38,345 nucleotides of DNA from Gandjariella thermophila (GCF_005405885.1 NZ_BJFL01000041.1:1-38345), one strand, 5' to 3'; shown: positions 1-9,324, numbered from the stretch's first letter. Numbers and translations: made by a program. Notes: generated by a model not told the origin, from the sequence alone.

Positions 1-240
1 CAGCGGAAGTATGGATCGATAAACTCTCGATACGGTCGACTGGCTGACTCCGAACAGGTCGCCCACAGCCGCCTGGTTCAGATTCTGCCGGACGTATACC
101 AAGGTGAGTACGACAGCGCGATACAGTCCCACCACCGGAGGCCAGACTTGCTTTTTATTACAGGAGACGATCTGCCAAATGCGAGCAACAAGCTCCTCGA
201 TCTGGTCGGCAGCAAGTCCTGTAGTAGACTGGTAACGCAA
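1..240 (-). CDS. IS5-type transposase, N-terminal part (runs off the window)
   Basis: The 80 codons read from TTG at 240 down to base 1 are open without a stop and continue beyond the window. The translation has the N-terminal helix-turn-helix layout of IS5-type DDE transposases: a start like LRYQSTTGL, an EELVARIWQIV helix, WPPVVGLYRAVVLTL, then VRQNLNQAAVGDLFGVSQSTVSRVYR, which is the DNA-binding helix-turn-helix (about residues 50-75). The catalytic DDE domain would lie outside the window. No ATG is available in frame, so the TTG at 240 is the likely start; the frame stays open further upstream into the element's terminal repeat. Base composition is more AT-rich than the neighbours, as expected of a mobile element. 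The family call is from remembered family features. Confidence 0.75.
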   Translation of the reverse strand, partial: MRYQSTTGLAADQIEELVARIWQIVSCNKKQVWPPVVGLYRAVVLTLVYVRQNLNQAAVGDLFGVSQSTVSRVYRSILPL

Positions 241-302
241 CGGCCCCGCCTGTAAGTCGTGTTCTGTGGGAGGAAAACGATCTTACCTGATCGGGGCCGT
301 TG
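239..302. repeat. Imperfect inverted repeat at the insertion-element end
   Basis: Bases 239-260 and 277-302 form an imperfect inverted repeat, both arms beginning or ending in AACGGCCCCG, with a loop of about 16 bases. It lies directly upstream of the transposase start and overlaps its first codon. The outer arm is probably the terminal inverted repeat of the element, and the hairpin could also shield the transposase gene from outside transcription. The element boundary is therefore placed near 302. Confidence 0.5.
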
Positions 303-995
303 CCCTACTTTGAGGTGATCAAGCCGGCCTGAATAACGCTCATGGAAAATGTTGTTGCGGCCGCCGCGATAATCGTCGCCAGACGGGCCGCCCGCCTTAT
401 GGCTGATCGCCCAGGCGCTCGGCCCCGGCCACGGACAGCGCCCAGATCAATCCTGTTTCCCATTTGAGTCCCTTCATGATCGCAACCGGCCATCAAGGCC
501 GACGCCGTCAAACCGCGATCAGTACACCGCGTCATCATCCGGACACACTGCGTGGAACAAGCCAAAGAGGGACAAGATTCAGCCACGGAGACGACACACC
601 GACACGCTCACTCCGCGGCCCAACGCGCTGGGTGCGGGCCCGGGTCCGGCGTCTGCACCAGCCCTTCACCCAACTGCCTGCCACTCCCGAAGCGGTGGAG
701 GCCGCCTCGACGGCAGCCGGTCGTCGGCGGGCCCGGGACAGGTGATCACGGCACGCCAGGAAAGATCGCACTGTGCGGCCGCGGCGTCACAAACAACCGG
801 TGGCGTGTTGGAAAGTCCGCCAAGACGAATGGGCCGGCCAGTCCGGGACGCCAGGCGGTGCGTACCGGCACGATTTCCATCATCATGTCCGGACACCCGG
901 CCATCCCGCGCGGATGGCGAAGAACGGTGGAACCGTTGTCGGTGAACTGCCACGTCGACCATGTCCGACCAATTACCGAGCTGTACACTATTTGC
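303..995. other. Gene-poor stretch beside the insertion element
   Basis: About 690 bases with several overlapping open frames on both strands, none with a recognisable domain, a good ribosome binding site or a protein-like composition. A 93-codon minus-strand frame (305-586) ends in a hydrophobic stretch (about ATIIAAAATTFSMSVIQAG) next to the element and could be a remnant of a gene cut by the insertion, but I cannot support a product. The stretch probably holds the promoter of the downstream lipoprotein. Confidence 0.4.
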
Positions 996-1436
996 ATGGC
1001 AGCAGGCTGGTCGGCAACGTTGGCCATCGCGGCAATGGTCGGCGGCCTTTTTCCGATCATCGGCGCCTGCGGCGACTCGGCGCAACGCGATTCGGTCCCG
1101 CCTCCCGCTACCGCGCCCAGTGTCTCGGCAGCCGGTCAACCGGGCGCACAACCGCAGGGTTCTCTCCGCGGACAGGTTGTCCGGCCACCGGGCCGCGATC
1201 CGCGTAGCGGCATCGTCGCCGCGAACGTGCCGGTGAGCGGAGACCCCATCGTGGTCCGTGACGGGGCCGGTGACACGGTCGCATCGGCGGTCACCGGGCA
1301 GGACGGCTCCTTCCAGGTGCGCTTGGCTCCTGGTGGTTACCTCGTCGTGGAGAGTATCTGCAAGGTCAGTCGACAGGTGTCGATTCGTCGTGGCGCAATC
1401 TCTTCGGTGACGCTCACGATTCCCAATGTTTGTTGA
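996..1436 (+). CDS. Small lipoprotein with a carboxypeptidase-regulatory-like domain
   Basis: This is a 146-residue protein with a hydrophobic N-terminus ending in a lipobox (IGAC, Cys25), so it is probably lipid-anchored outside the membrane. A Pro/Ala/Gln-rich linker (about 30-55) is followed by a beta-sandwich-like segment: GQVVRPP, VPVSGDPIVVRDGAGDTVASAVTGQDGSFQVRL and APGGYLVVES. This is the pattern of prealbumin-like carboxypeptidase-regulatory or SpaA-like domains, which are structural or ligand-binding rather than enzymatic. The ATG at 996 has no clear ribosome binding site and gives an N-terminus without the usual positive charge; an in-frame GTG near 940 is an alternative start. The frame is open further upstream to 552, but that part has no signal-peptide character and was left out. 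Confidence 0.55.
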   Translation: MAAGWSATLAIAAMVGGLFPIIGACGDSAQRDSVPPPATAPSVSAAGQPGAQPQGSLRGQVVRPPGRDPRSGIVAANVPVSGDPIVVRDGAGDTVASAVTGQDGSFQVRLAPGGYLVVESICKVSRQVSIRRGAISSVTLTIPNVC

Positions 1437-1515
1437 CCACCCTGGGAGCGGTGAGCGTGAGTCGACGCGGGCGGCTCGGTGCCAGCCTGCGCCCACCACG
1501 ACCGCGAGGGTGATC

Positions 1516-1540
1516 GGTCAGCCGGGGTTGCCGGCCGACC
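1516..1540 (-). terminator. Hairpin just downstream of the MftD-like gene
   Basis: GGTCAGCCGG (1516-1525) pairs with CCGGCCGACC (1531-1540) around a 5-base loop, with one mismatch. It begins immediately after the stop codon at 1542 of the minus-strand gene. It has no T-run, as is common in high-GC actinobacteria. Confidence 0.5.
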
Positions 1541-1541
1541 G

Positions 1542-2726
1542 TCACGGCGCGTCGGTCAGGCCCAGGGCACGCGGGAACCCCGGCGGGACGACCACGTCGC
1601 CGCGGGTGAGGTCGTGGACGCTGCCGTGGCCGAGGGCGAGCAGCGTGGAGTCGATGCCGTTGCGGAGGATGTCCAGCACGTTCTCCACGCCGGCCTGACC
1701 GGCCGCGGCCAGCCCCCACAGGTAGGCCCGGCCGATCATGACGGCGCGGGCGCCGAGAGCGACGGCCTTGACCACGTCGCTGCCTCGGCGGATGCCGCCG
1801 TCGAGCAGCACCTCGATCTCATCGCCCACGGCATCGACGACAGCCGGCAGGGCGCGGATGGTGGCCGGGGTGCCGTCCAGGTTGTTGCCGCCGTGGTTGG
1901 ACACCGAGATCGCGCTCATCCCCGCGTCCACGGCGCGCTTCGCGTCGTCCACCCGGATCACGCCCTTGAGCAGGAACGGCCCGTCCCACTGCTCCCGCAG
2001 CCAGCGGAGGTCCTCCCAGCTCGGCGGCGGCGTCTGCATCCACTGCCCGTACGCGCCGAAGAACGTGGGCGCCGGGCCGCCCAGGTCCGCCATGTTCGGC
2101 ACGGTCAGAGCCGGCAACCGTCCACTCCGGACATAGCTGGCCAGCCACCGGGGGTGGCGCAGGCCCTGCGGGGCGAACCGCAGCAGTTCACGTGCGGTCA
2201 GCCGTTCCGGGATGTGCGGGCTGCCCCAGTCCCGACTGTGCGAGAACGACCAGTCCAGGGTGAGGATCAGCCCGGCAACTCCGGCGGCGCGGGCCCGCTC
2301 GATGCGGCGCAGCACGTCGTCGCGGCCGCCGATCCAGTAGAGCTGGAAGAACGTCTGCGGGTTGGCCGCGACGACCTCCTCCACCGGCTTGCTGGCGAAG
2401 GAACTCAGGCCGATCGCGGTGCCCCGGGCGGCGGCCGCGCGGGCCACCGCGACCTCCCCGTCGGGATGCACGGCCTGCACCCCGGTCGGCGAGATCAGCA
2501 CCGGCATGGACAGCGGCTGGTCGAGCACCGTGGTGGTCAGGTCGCGCTTGTCGCGCAGCCCCGCGGTGTGCGGGGCGAACCCGATCTCGGCGAAGGCGTC
2601 CACGTTGTCCCGAAGGGTCACGCCCTTCTCCGACCCGGCGATCAACGCGTCGTACACCGACCGCGGCAGCCGCTTCCTCGCCCGCCGCTGCGCCTCGGCG
2701 ACGCTCTCGAACCACTGACCGGCCAT
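1542..2726 (-). CDS. mftD: MftD-type FMN-dependent alpha-hydroxy-acid oxidase family protein (pre-mycofactocin synthase homologue)
   Basis: This is a 394-residue flavoenzyme of the lactate dehydrogenase/glycolate oxidase family, and it resembles the MftD branch throughout: WFESVAEAQRRARKRLP, VLISPTGVQAVHPDGE, LSSFASKPVEEVVAANP, SNHGGNNLDGTPA and DGGIRRGSDVVKAVALGA. In lactate oxidases the sequence after the catalytic His is HGxRQLD with an Arg for the substrate carboxylate; here it is HGGNNLD, as in MftD, whose known substrate is a decarboxylated peptide product that it deaminates oxidatively. ATG at 2726 is chosen because GGGAGAGGG lies 5 bases upstream; the frame stays open upstream through the operator repeats. 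No mftA, mftB, mftC, mftE or mftF gene is present in the window, so the gene is solitary here and could serve a mycofactocin cluster elsewhere or oxidise a different substrate. Confidence 0.8.
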   Translation of the reverse strand: MAGQWFESVAEAQRRARKRLPRSVYDALIAGSEKGVTLRDNVDAFAEIGFAPHTAGLRDKRDLTTTVLDQPLSMPVLISPTGVQAVHPDGEVAVARAAAARGTAIGLSSFASKPVEEVVAANPQTFFQLYWIGGRDDVLRRIERARAAGVAGLILTLDWSFSHSRDWGSPHIPERLTARELLRFAPQGLRHPRWLASYVRSGRLPALTVPNMADLGGPAPTFFGAYGQWMQTPPPSWEDLRWLREQWDGPFLLKGVIRVDDAKRAVDAGMSAISVSNHGGNNLDGTPATIRALPAVVDAVGDEIEVLLDGGIRRGSDVVKAVALGARAVMIGRAYLWGLAAAGQAGVENVLDILRNGIDSTLLALGHGSVHDLTRGDVVVPPGFPRALGLTDAP

Positions 2727-2799
2727 GACGACCCTCTCCCAAACACGCGCCGCTGCTGCGTCCGCCGGTCCGGCGGCGTGCCCGCCGGACCGCCATTTC

Positions 2800-2845
2800 G
2801 ACACCGAGTGCCAAAGGTGTGGGTACGATAACGTCACCGAGTGCC
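2800..2845. promoter_or_regulatory. Twin 13-bp operator-like repeats in the mftD-like promoter
   Basis: On the minus strand GGCACTCGGTGTC (2812-2800) and GGCACTCGGTGAC (2845-2833) are direct repeats spaced 33 bp start to start, about three helical turns. Each is an imperfect palindrome (GGCAC, 3 bases, GTGWC). They lie 75-120 bp upstream of the mftD-like start and 85-130 bp upstream of the divergent secreted-nuclease-fold gene. The layout suits a dimeric TetR-type repressor binding twice. Confidence 0.5.
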
Positions 2846-2929
2846 ACAATCAACCCTGCGGTAGCTGCTCCGGCGCGGCCTTGACGCCGGCTGTACCCGC
2901 AACCGGGAACGATCACGGCGGAGGGAGCC

Positions 2930-3886
2930 GTGAGAAGGATCGTTCCGTTAGGCCGCTGGGTCCTACTCGTGCTGGTCGTCGTGTTCGGCGTGCTCGGTGA
3001 CGCGCCGGCACCCGCGGAAGCGCCGCCACCGGCGGTCGCCGCGGGGACGGCGGCGAAGGACTTCCGGCTCGCCACACCCAGCACGCAGGTGCTGCCCGCG
3101 CGGGTACGGGCCACCGGGCGGGGTGCCGTCTCGCGCACGTTTCGCGAGCTGCAACTGAACCTGTGCCACGGCGGCATCGCGCCGTGCGGCGACGACTCGA
3201 CGCTGCCGGAGATCGACGCGTTGCTGCGCCAGCTGTCGGGCAGCCGGACCCCACCCGACCTGATCACCCTCAACGAGGTCTGCCGCGACGACATCGCGCG
3301 GCACCTGGCGTCGTCGATGGCGGACGTCTGGCCGGCTGACAAGGTTTTCTTCCTGTTCGCGCCGGCCGTCGACGGGAACCGCGGCGGCGCCATGGCGCCG
3401 TACCCCTGCGCCGACGGCGACGCCTACGGCAACGCCGTCATCGGGCACGTTCCAGACGCCCAGTACCACGGGCTGGCGGGCCTTTATGGTACGTACACGG
3501 CGCAAACCGCCGATCCGGAGAAGCGCAGCTTCGGGTGCCTGTACCTGGCCCGGCACTACTACGCGTGTACCACCCACCTGGAGGTCGCGGACCGGGCCGT
3601 CGCCATGCGCCAGTGCGTGACGTTGATGATCGAGGTTATCCCGTTCCTCGCCGGCCACGAAGGCGGGAACCTGCCGACCGTGGTGGGTGCCGATCTCAAC
3701 CTGAGGGACGGCGCGGAGAGCCCGCAGAACGTGCGGCACTGCGTGCCCGCCGGTTACCACCGCGCCGGCGACGGCGACGTCATGCACGTGATGGTCAGCG
3801 GCGACATCGGCCTGGCGCGTACCGACAGGTTCCCCCTGCGGCACACCGACCACAACGCGTTCCTGGTGACCATGACGATGCCGTGA
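2930..3886 (+). CDS. Secreted endonuclease/exonuclease/phosphatase-family protein
   Basis: This 318-residue protein begins at GTG 2930, preceded by GGAGGGAGCC. An N-terminal VRRIVPLGRWVLLVLVVVFGVLG segment followed by an Ala/Pro-rich stretch is a signal peptide, so the enzyme is exported. The EEP-fold catalytic pattern is present in order: QLNLCH (Asn), LITLNEVC (Glu, metal ligand), YACTTHLE (His), VVGADLNL (Asp and Asn) and HTDHNAFLV (Asp-His pair). The fold covers DNases, sphingomyelinases, inositol phosphatases and related phosphodiesterases, so the substrate cannot be told. Several extra cysteines (about 10 in the mature part) suggest disulfides outside the cell. It is divergent from the mftD-like gene and may share the operator-bearing promoter region. 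Confidence 0.75.
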   Translation: MRRIVPLGRWVLLVLVVVFGVLGDAPAPAEAPPPAVAAGTAAKDFRLATPSTQVLPARVRATGRGAVSRTFRELQLNLCHGGIAPCGDDSTLPEIDALLRQLSGSRTPPDLITLNEVCRDDIARHLASSMADVWPADKVFFLFAPAVDGNRGGAMAPYPCADGDAYGNAVIGHVPDAQYHGLAGLYGTYTAQTADPEKRSFGCLYLARHYYACTTHLEVADRAVAMRQCVTLMIEVIPFLAGHEGGNLPTVVGADLNLRDGAESPQNVRHCVPAGYHRAGDGDVMHVMVSGDIGLARTDRFPLRHTDHNAFLVTMTMP

Positions 3887-3947
3887 CGCGAGTGCCCAGG
3901 GCGGCGCCCCGGCGGAGCGGATCCCGGCCGCCGGGTCGCCGTGCTCG

Positions 3948-4412
3948 GTGGCACGGACCATGGATCTGCTCGGTGACTGGTGGACGCCGCTGGTACTGCG
4001 GGAGGCCTTCTACGGGATCCGCCGGTTCGACGATTTCCAGCGCGAGCTGGGTATCGCGCGGAACACGCTGACCAACCGGCTGCGCCGGTTGGTCGACGAG
4101 GGCCTGCTGGAGAAGCGGCTCTACCAGAGCGAGCCGCGGCGCTACGACTACGTGCTGACCGAGAAGGGCAGCGACTTCTTCGGGGTGCTCGCCGCGATGT
4201 CGCGGTGGGGTGACCGGTGGCTGGCTGGTGAGGAGGGCCCTCCGGTCACGTTCCACCACGACGCGTGTGGCCGGGACAGCCACGCCGAGGTGGTGTGCGC
4301 CGCCTGCGGGAAGCCGATGCGGGCGGAGAACACCTCGATGCGGATGGGGCCGGGCTATCCGCAGCGGCTGCGGTCTCGGTCGGATGCCCAGCGCCGGTTC
4401 TCCACCGCCTGA
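3948..4412 (+). CDS. HxlR-family winged-helix transcriptional regulator
   Basis: This protein has the HxlR signature ARTMDLLGDWWTPLVLREAFYGIRRFDDFQRELGIARNTLTNRLRRLVDEGLLEKR, the winged helix (about residues 5-75), then YVLTEKGSDFFGVLAAMSRWGDRW. The C-terminal part carries C-x(n)-CAACG-type cysteines, common in the longer members. HxlR proteins bind DNA as dimers and often respond to reactive electrophiles. The start is unsure: in-frame residues before the GTG at 3948 read PCSVARTM, the usual conserved beginning of the family, but no start codon exists between an in-frame stop at 3873 and 3948. The native N-terminus may therefore have been lost by a small deletion or frameshift, or translation begins at GTG 3948 or ATG 3960. 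Confidence 0.7.
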   Translation: MARTMDLLGDWWTPLVLREAFYGIRRFDDFQRELGIARNTLTNRLRRLVDEGLLEKRLYQSEPRRYDYVLTEKGSDFFGVLAAMSRWGDRWLAGEEGPPVTFHHDACGRDSHAEVVCAACGKPMRAENTSMRMGPGYPQRLRSRSDAQRRFSTA

Positions 4413-4447
4413 GTGCCCTTGACAGCCAGCGTTGCGCGGCGCCCGGG

Positions 4448-5419
4448 TCACAGCCAGTCGCGGCGCCTGAACAGCACATACAGCGCCCCGGAGATGACCA
4501 GGATGGCGACGGTGGATATCCAGAAGCCGCTGGCCTGCTGGAAACCGGGATACGGCACGTTCTGGCCGTAGAAGCCGGTGACCGCGGTCGGCACCGCGAT
4601 GATCGCGGCCCAACTGGTGACCTTCTTCATGATGATGTTGAGCCGGTAGCTCTGCAGGTTGAGCTGGGTTTCGCGGATGGTGCTGACCAGGTCCCGCAGC
4701 GACTCGGTCCACTCGGACGCGCGCAGGACGTGGTCGTAGACGTCCTGGAAGTACGGCATCAACGTCTCGTCGCAGACGTGGAAGTCGTGGCGCATCACCG
4801 AGTTCACCACCTCGCGCATCGGCAGCACGACCCGGCGCAGCGCGACCAGGCTCCTGCGCAGGTCCAGCGAGCGACGCTGCATGTCGGCGTGGTCGACGTG
4901 GTCGGCGAAGACCCGGTCCTCCAGGTCCTCGATCTGCTCGTCCAGCGCCTGCACGGCCTCGAAGTGGCCGTCCACGACGTAGTCGAGCAGGCCGTGCAGC
5001 AGGAAACCCACGCCGCTCTTGGCGAGGTCGGTCGCGGAGTCCCAGCGGGCCAGCACGGCGTCGATGTCGAAGTGCTCGTCCTTGCGGACGGTGACCAGGG
5101 CCCGGTCGGTGACGAACGCGGCCAGTTCGGAGGTGACGAGCCGGCCGGTGATGGCGTCCAGGCGTGCCGCGTAGGCGGTGAGGAACGCGTGGGTGTCGTA
5201 GCGGTCAAGCTTGGGCCGCTGGTGCTCGTGCACCGCGTCCTCCACGGCGAGCCGGTGCAGGCTCAGCTCCTCGCTGATGGTGGCCAGGTCGTCCTCGGTG
5301 GGGGCGCACATGTCCAGCCAGACGGTGGCGGACGGGTCGGCGAGGTGGTCGGAGACGTCGGCGGCCGGGAAGTTCTCGGCCACCAGGACACCGTTGCGGT
5401 ACAGGCGGGTGCGAGCCAT
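4448..5419 (-). CDS. CorA-family divalent metal ion transporter with a GQN motif
   Basis: This 323-residue protein has a soluble alpha/beta N-domain (about 1-240) with the long helices typical of CorA (DEQIEDLEDRVFADH, SLVALRRVVLPMREVVN), then two C-terminal membrane helices (about 258-276 and 296-313) ending in RRRDWL. CorA proteins form pentameric Mg2+/Co2+/Ni2+ channels in the membrane. The selectivity loop reads FYGQNVPYPG, so the usual GMN is GQN, a variant I remember in other actinobacterial members; the substrate may differ from Mg2+. The start ATG at 5419 is the first Met of MARTRLYRNG. The gene lies 91 bases downstream of the sigma factor on the same strand, with a hairpin between them. 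Confidence 0.8.
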   Translation of the reverse strand: MARTRLYRNGVLVAENFPAADVSDHLADPSATVWLDMCAPTEDDLATISEELSLHRLAVEDAVHEHQRPKLDRYDTHAFLTAYAARLDAITGRLVTSELAAFVTDRALVTVRKDEHFDIDAVLARWDSATDLAKSGVGFLLHGLLDYVVDGHFEAVQALDEQIEDLEDRVFADHVDHADMQRRSLDLRRSLVALRRVVLPMREVVNSVMRHDFHVCDETLMPYFQDVYDHVLRASEWTESLRDLVSTIRETQLNLQSYRLNIIMKKVTSWAAIIAVPTAVTGFYGQNVPYPGFQQASGFWISTVAILVISGALYVLFRRRDWL

Positions 5420-5459
5420 GGCGGCACAGGTTATGACACCGGCGCGGGCACGCGTGGCA

Positions 5460-5500
5460 CCCCTGGTGATGGCCGGGCCTCTTCGTCGGGGGCCCAGGGG
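5460..5500 (-). terminator. Hairpin between the sigma factor and CorA genes
   Basis: CCCCTGG (5460-5466) pairs with CCAGGGG (5494-5500), with an inner GGGCC/GGCCC pair. It lies just downstream of the sigma factor stop at 5511 and 40 bases upstream of the CorA start, so it could end or attenuate read-through. Confidence 0.4.
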
Positions 5501-5510
5501 CGTGTTCCGC

Positions 5511-6101
5511 TCAGCCCGCCGAACGGCCGGCGGCGTCCTCGGCCTGGCGCAGCAGGGTGATCAGCTCGTCACGGGCGCGGGCGACGCGGGAGCGGATGGT
5601 GCCGATCGGGCACCGGCAGATCGCGGCGGCCTCCGCATAGGACAGTCCGAGTTGCTGGGTGAGCACGAACGCCTCGCGCCGATCGCCGGCCAAACCGTCC
5701 AGCAACTCGTTGATGGCCAGGCGGTCGTCGAAGCCGGGCAGGTCGCGGGGCTGTGCGCGCTCGGCGCTGGCCTGCCAGTCGGGCACCTCGGCGCGGCGGG
5801 GCCGGACCCGGGCGGCGCGGATGTGGTCGATGACCGCGCGGCGGGCGATGGACAGTAACCACACCCGGGCGGTGGAACGGCCGGAGAAGGTCGGCAGGCT
5901 GCGCAGCGCGCGCAGGAAGGTGTCCTGGGCAAGGTCGTCGGCGCGGGCGGGGCCGGCGAGGTGGGCGACGAAGCGCCAGACGTCGCGCTGGGTGGCGCGC
6001 ACGAAACGGTCCCGCGCGTCCCGATCGCCGTGGCGGGCGTCCAACGCCCACTCGGTGATCTCGCTGTCGCTGGCGCGGTCTGGCGTCATGGCGGGCACCA
6101 A
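5511..6101 (-). CDS. sigC: ECF RNA polymerase sigma factor, SigC-like
   Basis: This 196-residue protein has both ECF regions: sigma-2 (about 28-100; ATQRDVWRFVAHLAGPARADDLAQDTFLRAL and WLLSIARRAVIDHIR) and sigma-4 (about 130-185; LTQQLGLSYAEAAAICRCPIGTIRSRVARARDEL). The phrases closely resemble mycobacterial SigC, an ECF factor without a dedicated anti-sigma gene, and no anti-sigma gene is adjacent here. GTG at 6101 and ATG at 6089 (MTPDRAS) are both possible starts; neither has a strong ribosome binding site. Its neighbour downstream is the CorA gene and upstream a small unknown protein on the same strand. Confidence 0.8.
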   Translation of the reverse strand: MVPAMTPDRASDSEITEWALDARHGDRDARDRFVRATQRDVWRFVAHLAGPARADDLAQDTFLRALRSLPTFSGRSTARVWLLSIARRAVIDHIRAARVRPRRAEVPDWQASAERAQPRDLPGFDDRLAINELLDGLAGDRREAFVLTQQLGLSYAEAAAICRCPIGTIRSRVARARDELITLLRQAEDAAGRSAG

Positions 6102-6190
6102 TCCAGGTAGCCGGGGCGCTGGCGGAGCGTCGCCGGCAGTCGCCGGGGACGGCGTGCGTGTCTACCTACGCGTCGCCACCGGCCGATGGT

Positions 6191-6655
6191 TCAGCCGAAC
6201 GCCCCCGCACCGGCGTCGCGGCGCCGACCCCCGGTTAAGGCGCCCGCGGGGTCCCGCGGCGACCGTCTGGGATCTGGCCGCGCCGACGGCGGGGCTGGCT
6301 CGCCCAGGGCGTGACGCAACAGCTCAACGGTGCGGTTGTACTCCGCGACCCGCGCCGGAGTCACCTGCCGCGCGTCGGCGAAGTCACGTGCGAATGCCCG
6401 GGCAATCCGGACCGCCGACGAGGCGACCGCGGCCCAGCTGCCCGGCGGGGGCTCGACATCCCGAGGCAGCCACACGCTGAGGGCATCGGCGTGCTCCGCC
6501 ACTTCGGCGACGGCGAACGTAATCGCCGCGCGCGCGTCCCACAGGGAGTCGTCGTCGGTGGGGTAGGGCACTGGTTCCGGCAGGGGTGGCGCGGCGAGGA
6601 GCACACGCAGCTGCCCCCAACGCTCCGCGTCAGTGTGCGGACGTGGTGCGTGCAT
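6191..6655 (-). CDS. Hypothetical protein, helical
   Basis: I do not recognise this 154-residue protein. ATG 6655 begins MHAPRPHTDAERWGQL; the frame is open to 6715, but the upstream part looks non-coding. The middle (about 40-115) reads as amphipathic helices: DARAAITFAVAEVAEHADALSVWLP and AVRIARAFARDFADARQVTPARVAEYNRTVELLRHAL. The C-terminal 40 residues are Pro/Arg/Gly-rich and probably disordered. There is no signal peptide or membrane segment. It lies 89 bases upstream of the sigma factor on the same strand, so the two could be co-transcribed. Confidence 0.45.
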   Translation of the reverse strand: MHAPRPHTDAERWGQLRVLLAAPPLPEPVPYPTDDDSLWDARAAITFAVAEVAEHADALSVWLPRDVEPPPGSWAAVASSAVRIARAFARDFADARQVTPARVAEYNRTVELLRHALGEPAPPSARPDPRRSPRDPAGALTGGRRRDAGAGAFG

Positions 6656-6761
6656 GTCCGGGGTCGAGCCACCCACGGCCGGCACGCTATGACCTGCCTG
6701 GTCACCCGGGACCACGGGCGGAAGGCCCGCCCGGGTAGGGGCGGAAGTCCCCTGGATTCGA

Positions 6762-6785
6762 GGTCGGGCGTCGCCCGTTCCGACC
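6762..6785. terminator. Hairpin in the gap downstream of the AraC-type gene
   Basis: GGTCGG (6762-6767) pairs with CCGACC (6780-6785), with a possible inner GGGC/GCCC. It lies in the 320-base gap between the AraC-type regulator and the small unknown gene (6656-6978), where no gene is supported. It could end transcription of the regulator, although it is about 195 bases past its stop. Confidence 0.25.
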
Positions 6786-6978
6786 GAGGTGACAGCGTGG
6801 TGTCTCGCCGCCGCCTACCGTTTCGCCGCTGGTCCGGGTCGTCATGCCGACTCTCTTCATCGTGTCCACGTGGTGCGCGGGGTACCCAGCCGCCCGGCGG
6901 CGAGCGCGGTGGTGGCGGCGACGGCACCACCTGGCTCGAACCCGTCACCGGCGAGCAACACCAACAAGCCAACCGGCA

Positions 6979-8415
<1,437 letters not shown>

Positions 8416-8550
8416 CGCGTGGGCCCTGACGGATGGGCCGTGGCGCATGAGCGCCGACGGACAGGCCAACGAGGCCGATCGACTTTTCCGACACCCGGCC
8501 ACCGACGTCCGGTCACCCGAAGGATCAACCAGCGAAGGGGTTCACGTCAT

Positions 8551-9318
8551 ATGTCTGGTCTGCTCGCGGGTAAGCGGCTGCTGGTCACCGGCGTCATCAC
8601 CGAGGCGTCGATCGCGTTCTCCGTGGCCCGCATCGCGCAGGAACAGGGCGCGATGGTGGTACTCGCCGGGTACGGGCGGCTGTCCCTGGTAGAGCGCATC
8701 GCCAGGCGGCTGCCCAAACCGGCCGCCATCGTCGAGTTGGATGTGACCAATCCCGCGCACCTGCGCTCCCTGGCCAGGCGGATCGGGGAGCACGTCGCCG
8801 GGCTCGACGGGGTGGTGCACTCGATCGGCTACGCCCCGCCCGCCTGCCTCGGCGGCGGGTTCCTCGACGCGTCCTGGGAGGACGTGGCCACCGCGCTGCA
8901 CGTGTCCACGTACTCGCTGAAGTCGCTCACCACCGCCTGCCTGCCGCTGATGGGGCCGGGCGCCAGCGTGGTCGGCCTGGACTTCGACGGCAGCCGGGCC
9001 TGGCCGGTGTACGACTGGATGGGCGTGGCCAAGGGCGGGCTGGAAGCCACCTCCCGCTACCTCGCCCGCTACCTCGGCCACCGGGGTATCCGGGTGAACC
9101 TGGTGGCCGCCGGGCCGCTGCGCACCACGGCGGCGAAGTCCATCCCGGGGTTCGTGGAGTTCGAGAAGTCGTGGACCCGGCGCGCCCCGCTGGGCTGGAA
9201 CGTGACCGACCACGACGCGGCCGGGCGGGCCTGCGCGGCCCTGCTCTCCGACTGGTTCCCCGCGACGACCGGCGAGATCGTGCACGTCGACGGCGGCTTC
9301 CACGCGGTGGGGGGGTGA
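8551..9318 (+). CDS. InhA/FabI-type enoyl-[ACP] reductase
   Basis: This 255-residue short-chain reductase aligns by eye along its length with InhA: LLAGKRLLVTGVITEASIAFSVARIAQEQGA (NADH-binding N-terminus), VELDVTNPAHL, LDGVVHSIGYAPP, and GPGASVVGLDFDGSR. The catalytic pair Tyr154 and Lys161 is in the order Y-x6-K (YDWMGVAK) and is followed by RVNLVAAGPLRT, GWNVTD and ALLSDWFPATTGEIVHVDGG. It reduces the trans-2 double bond of acyl-ACP in the last step of each FAS-II cycle. ATG 8551 follows GAAGGGG at about 10 bases. The response regulator starts 6 bases after its stop. A second FAS-II enoyl reductase presumably exists elsewhere in the genome, so this copy is probably pathway-specific. Confidence 0.85.
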   Translation: MSGLLAGKRLLVTGVITEASIAFSVARIAQEQGAMVVLAGYGRLSLVERIARRLPKPAAIVELDVTNPAHLRSLARRIGEHVAGLDGVVHSIGYAPPACLGGGFLDASWEDVATALHVSTYSLKSLTTACLPLMGPGASVVGLDFDGSRAWPVYDWMGVAKGGLEATSRYLARYLGHRGIRVNLVAAGPLRTTAAKSIPGFVEFEKSWTRRAPLGWNVTDHDAAGRACAALLSDWFPATTGEIVHVDGGFHAVGG

Positions 9319-9324
9319 GTCCGG

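Noticed and set aside
552-995. N-terminal extension of the lipoprotein frame
   Set aside because: The added 148 residues have no protein-like character and would bury the lipoprotein signal peptide inside the chain.
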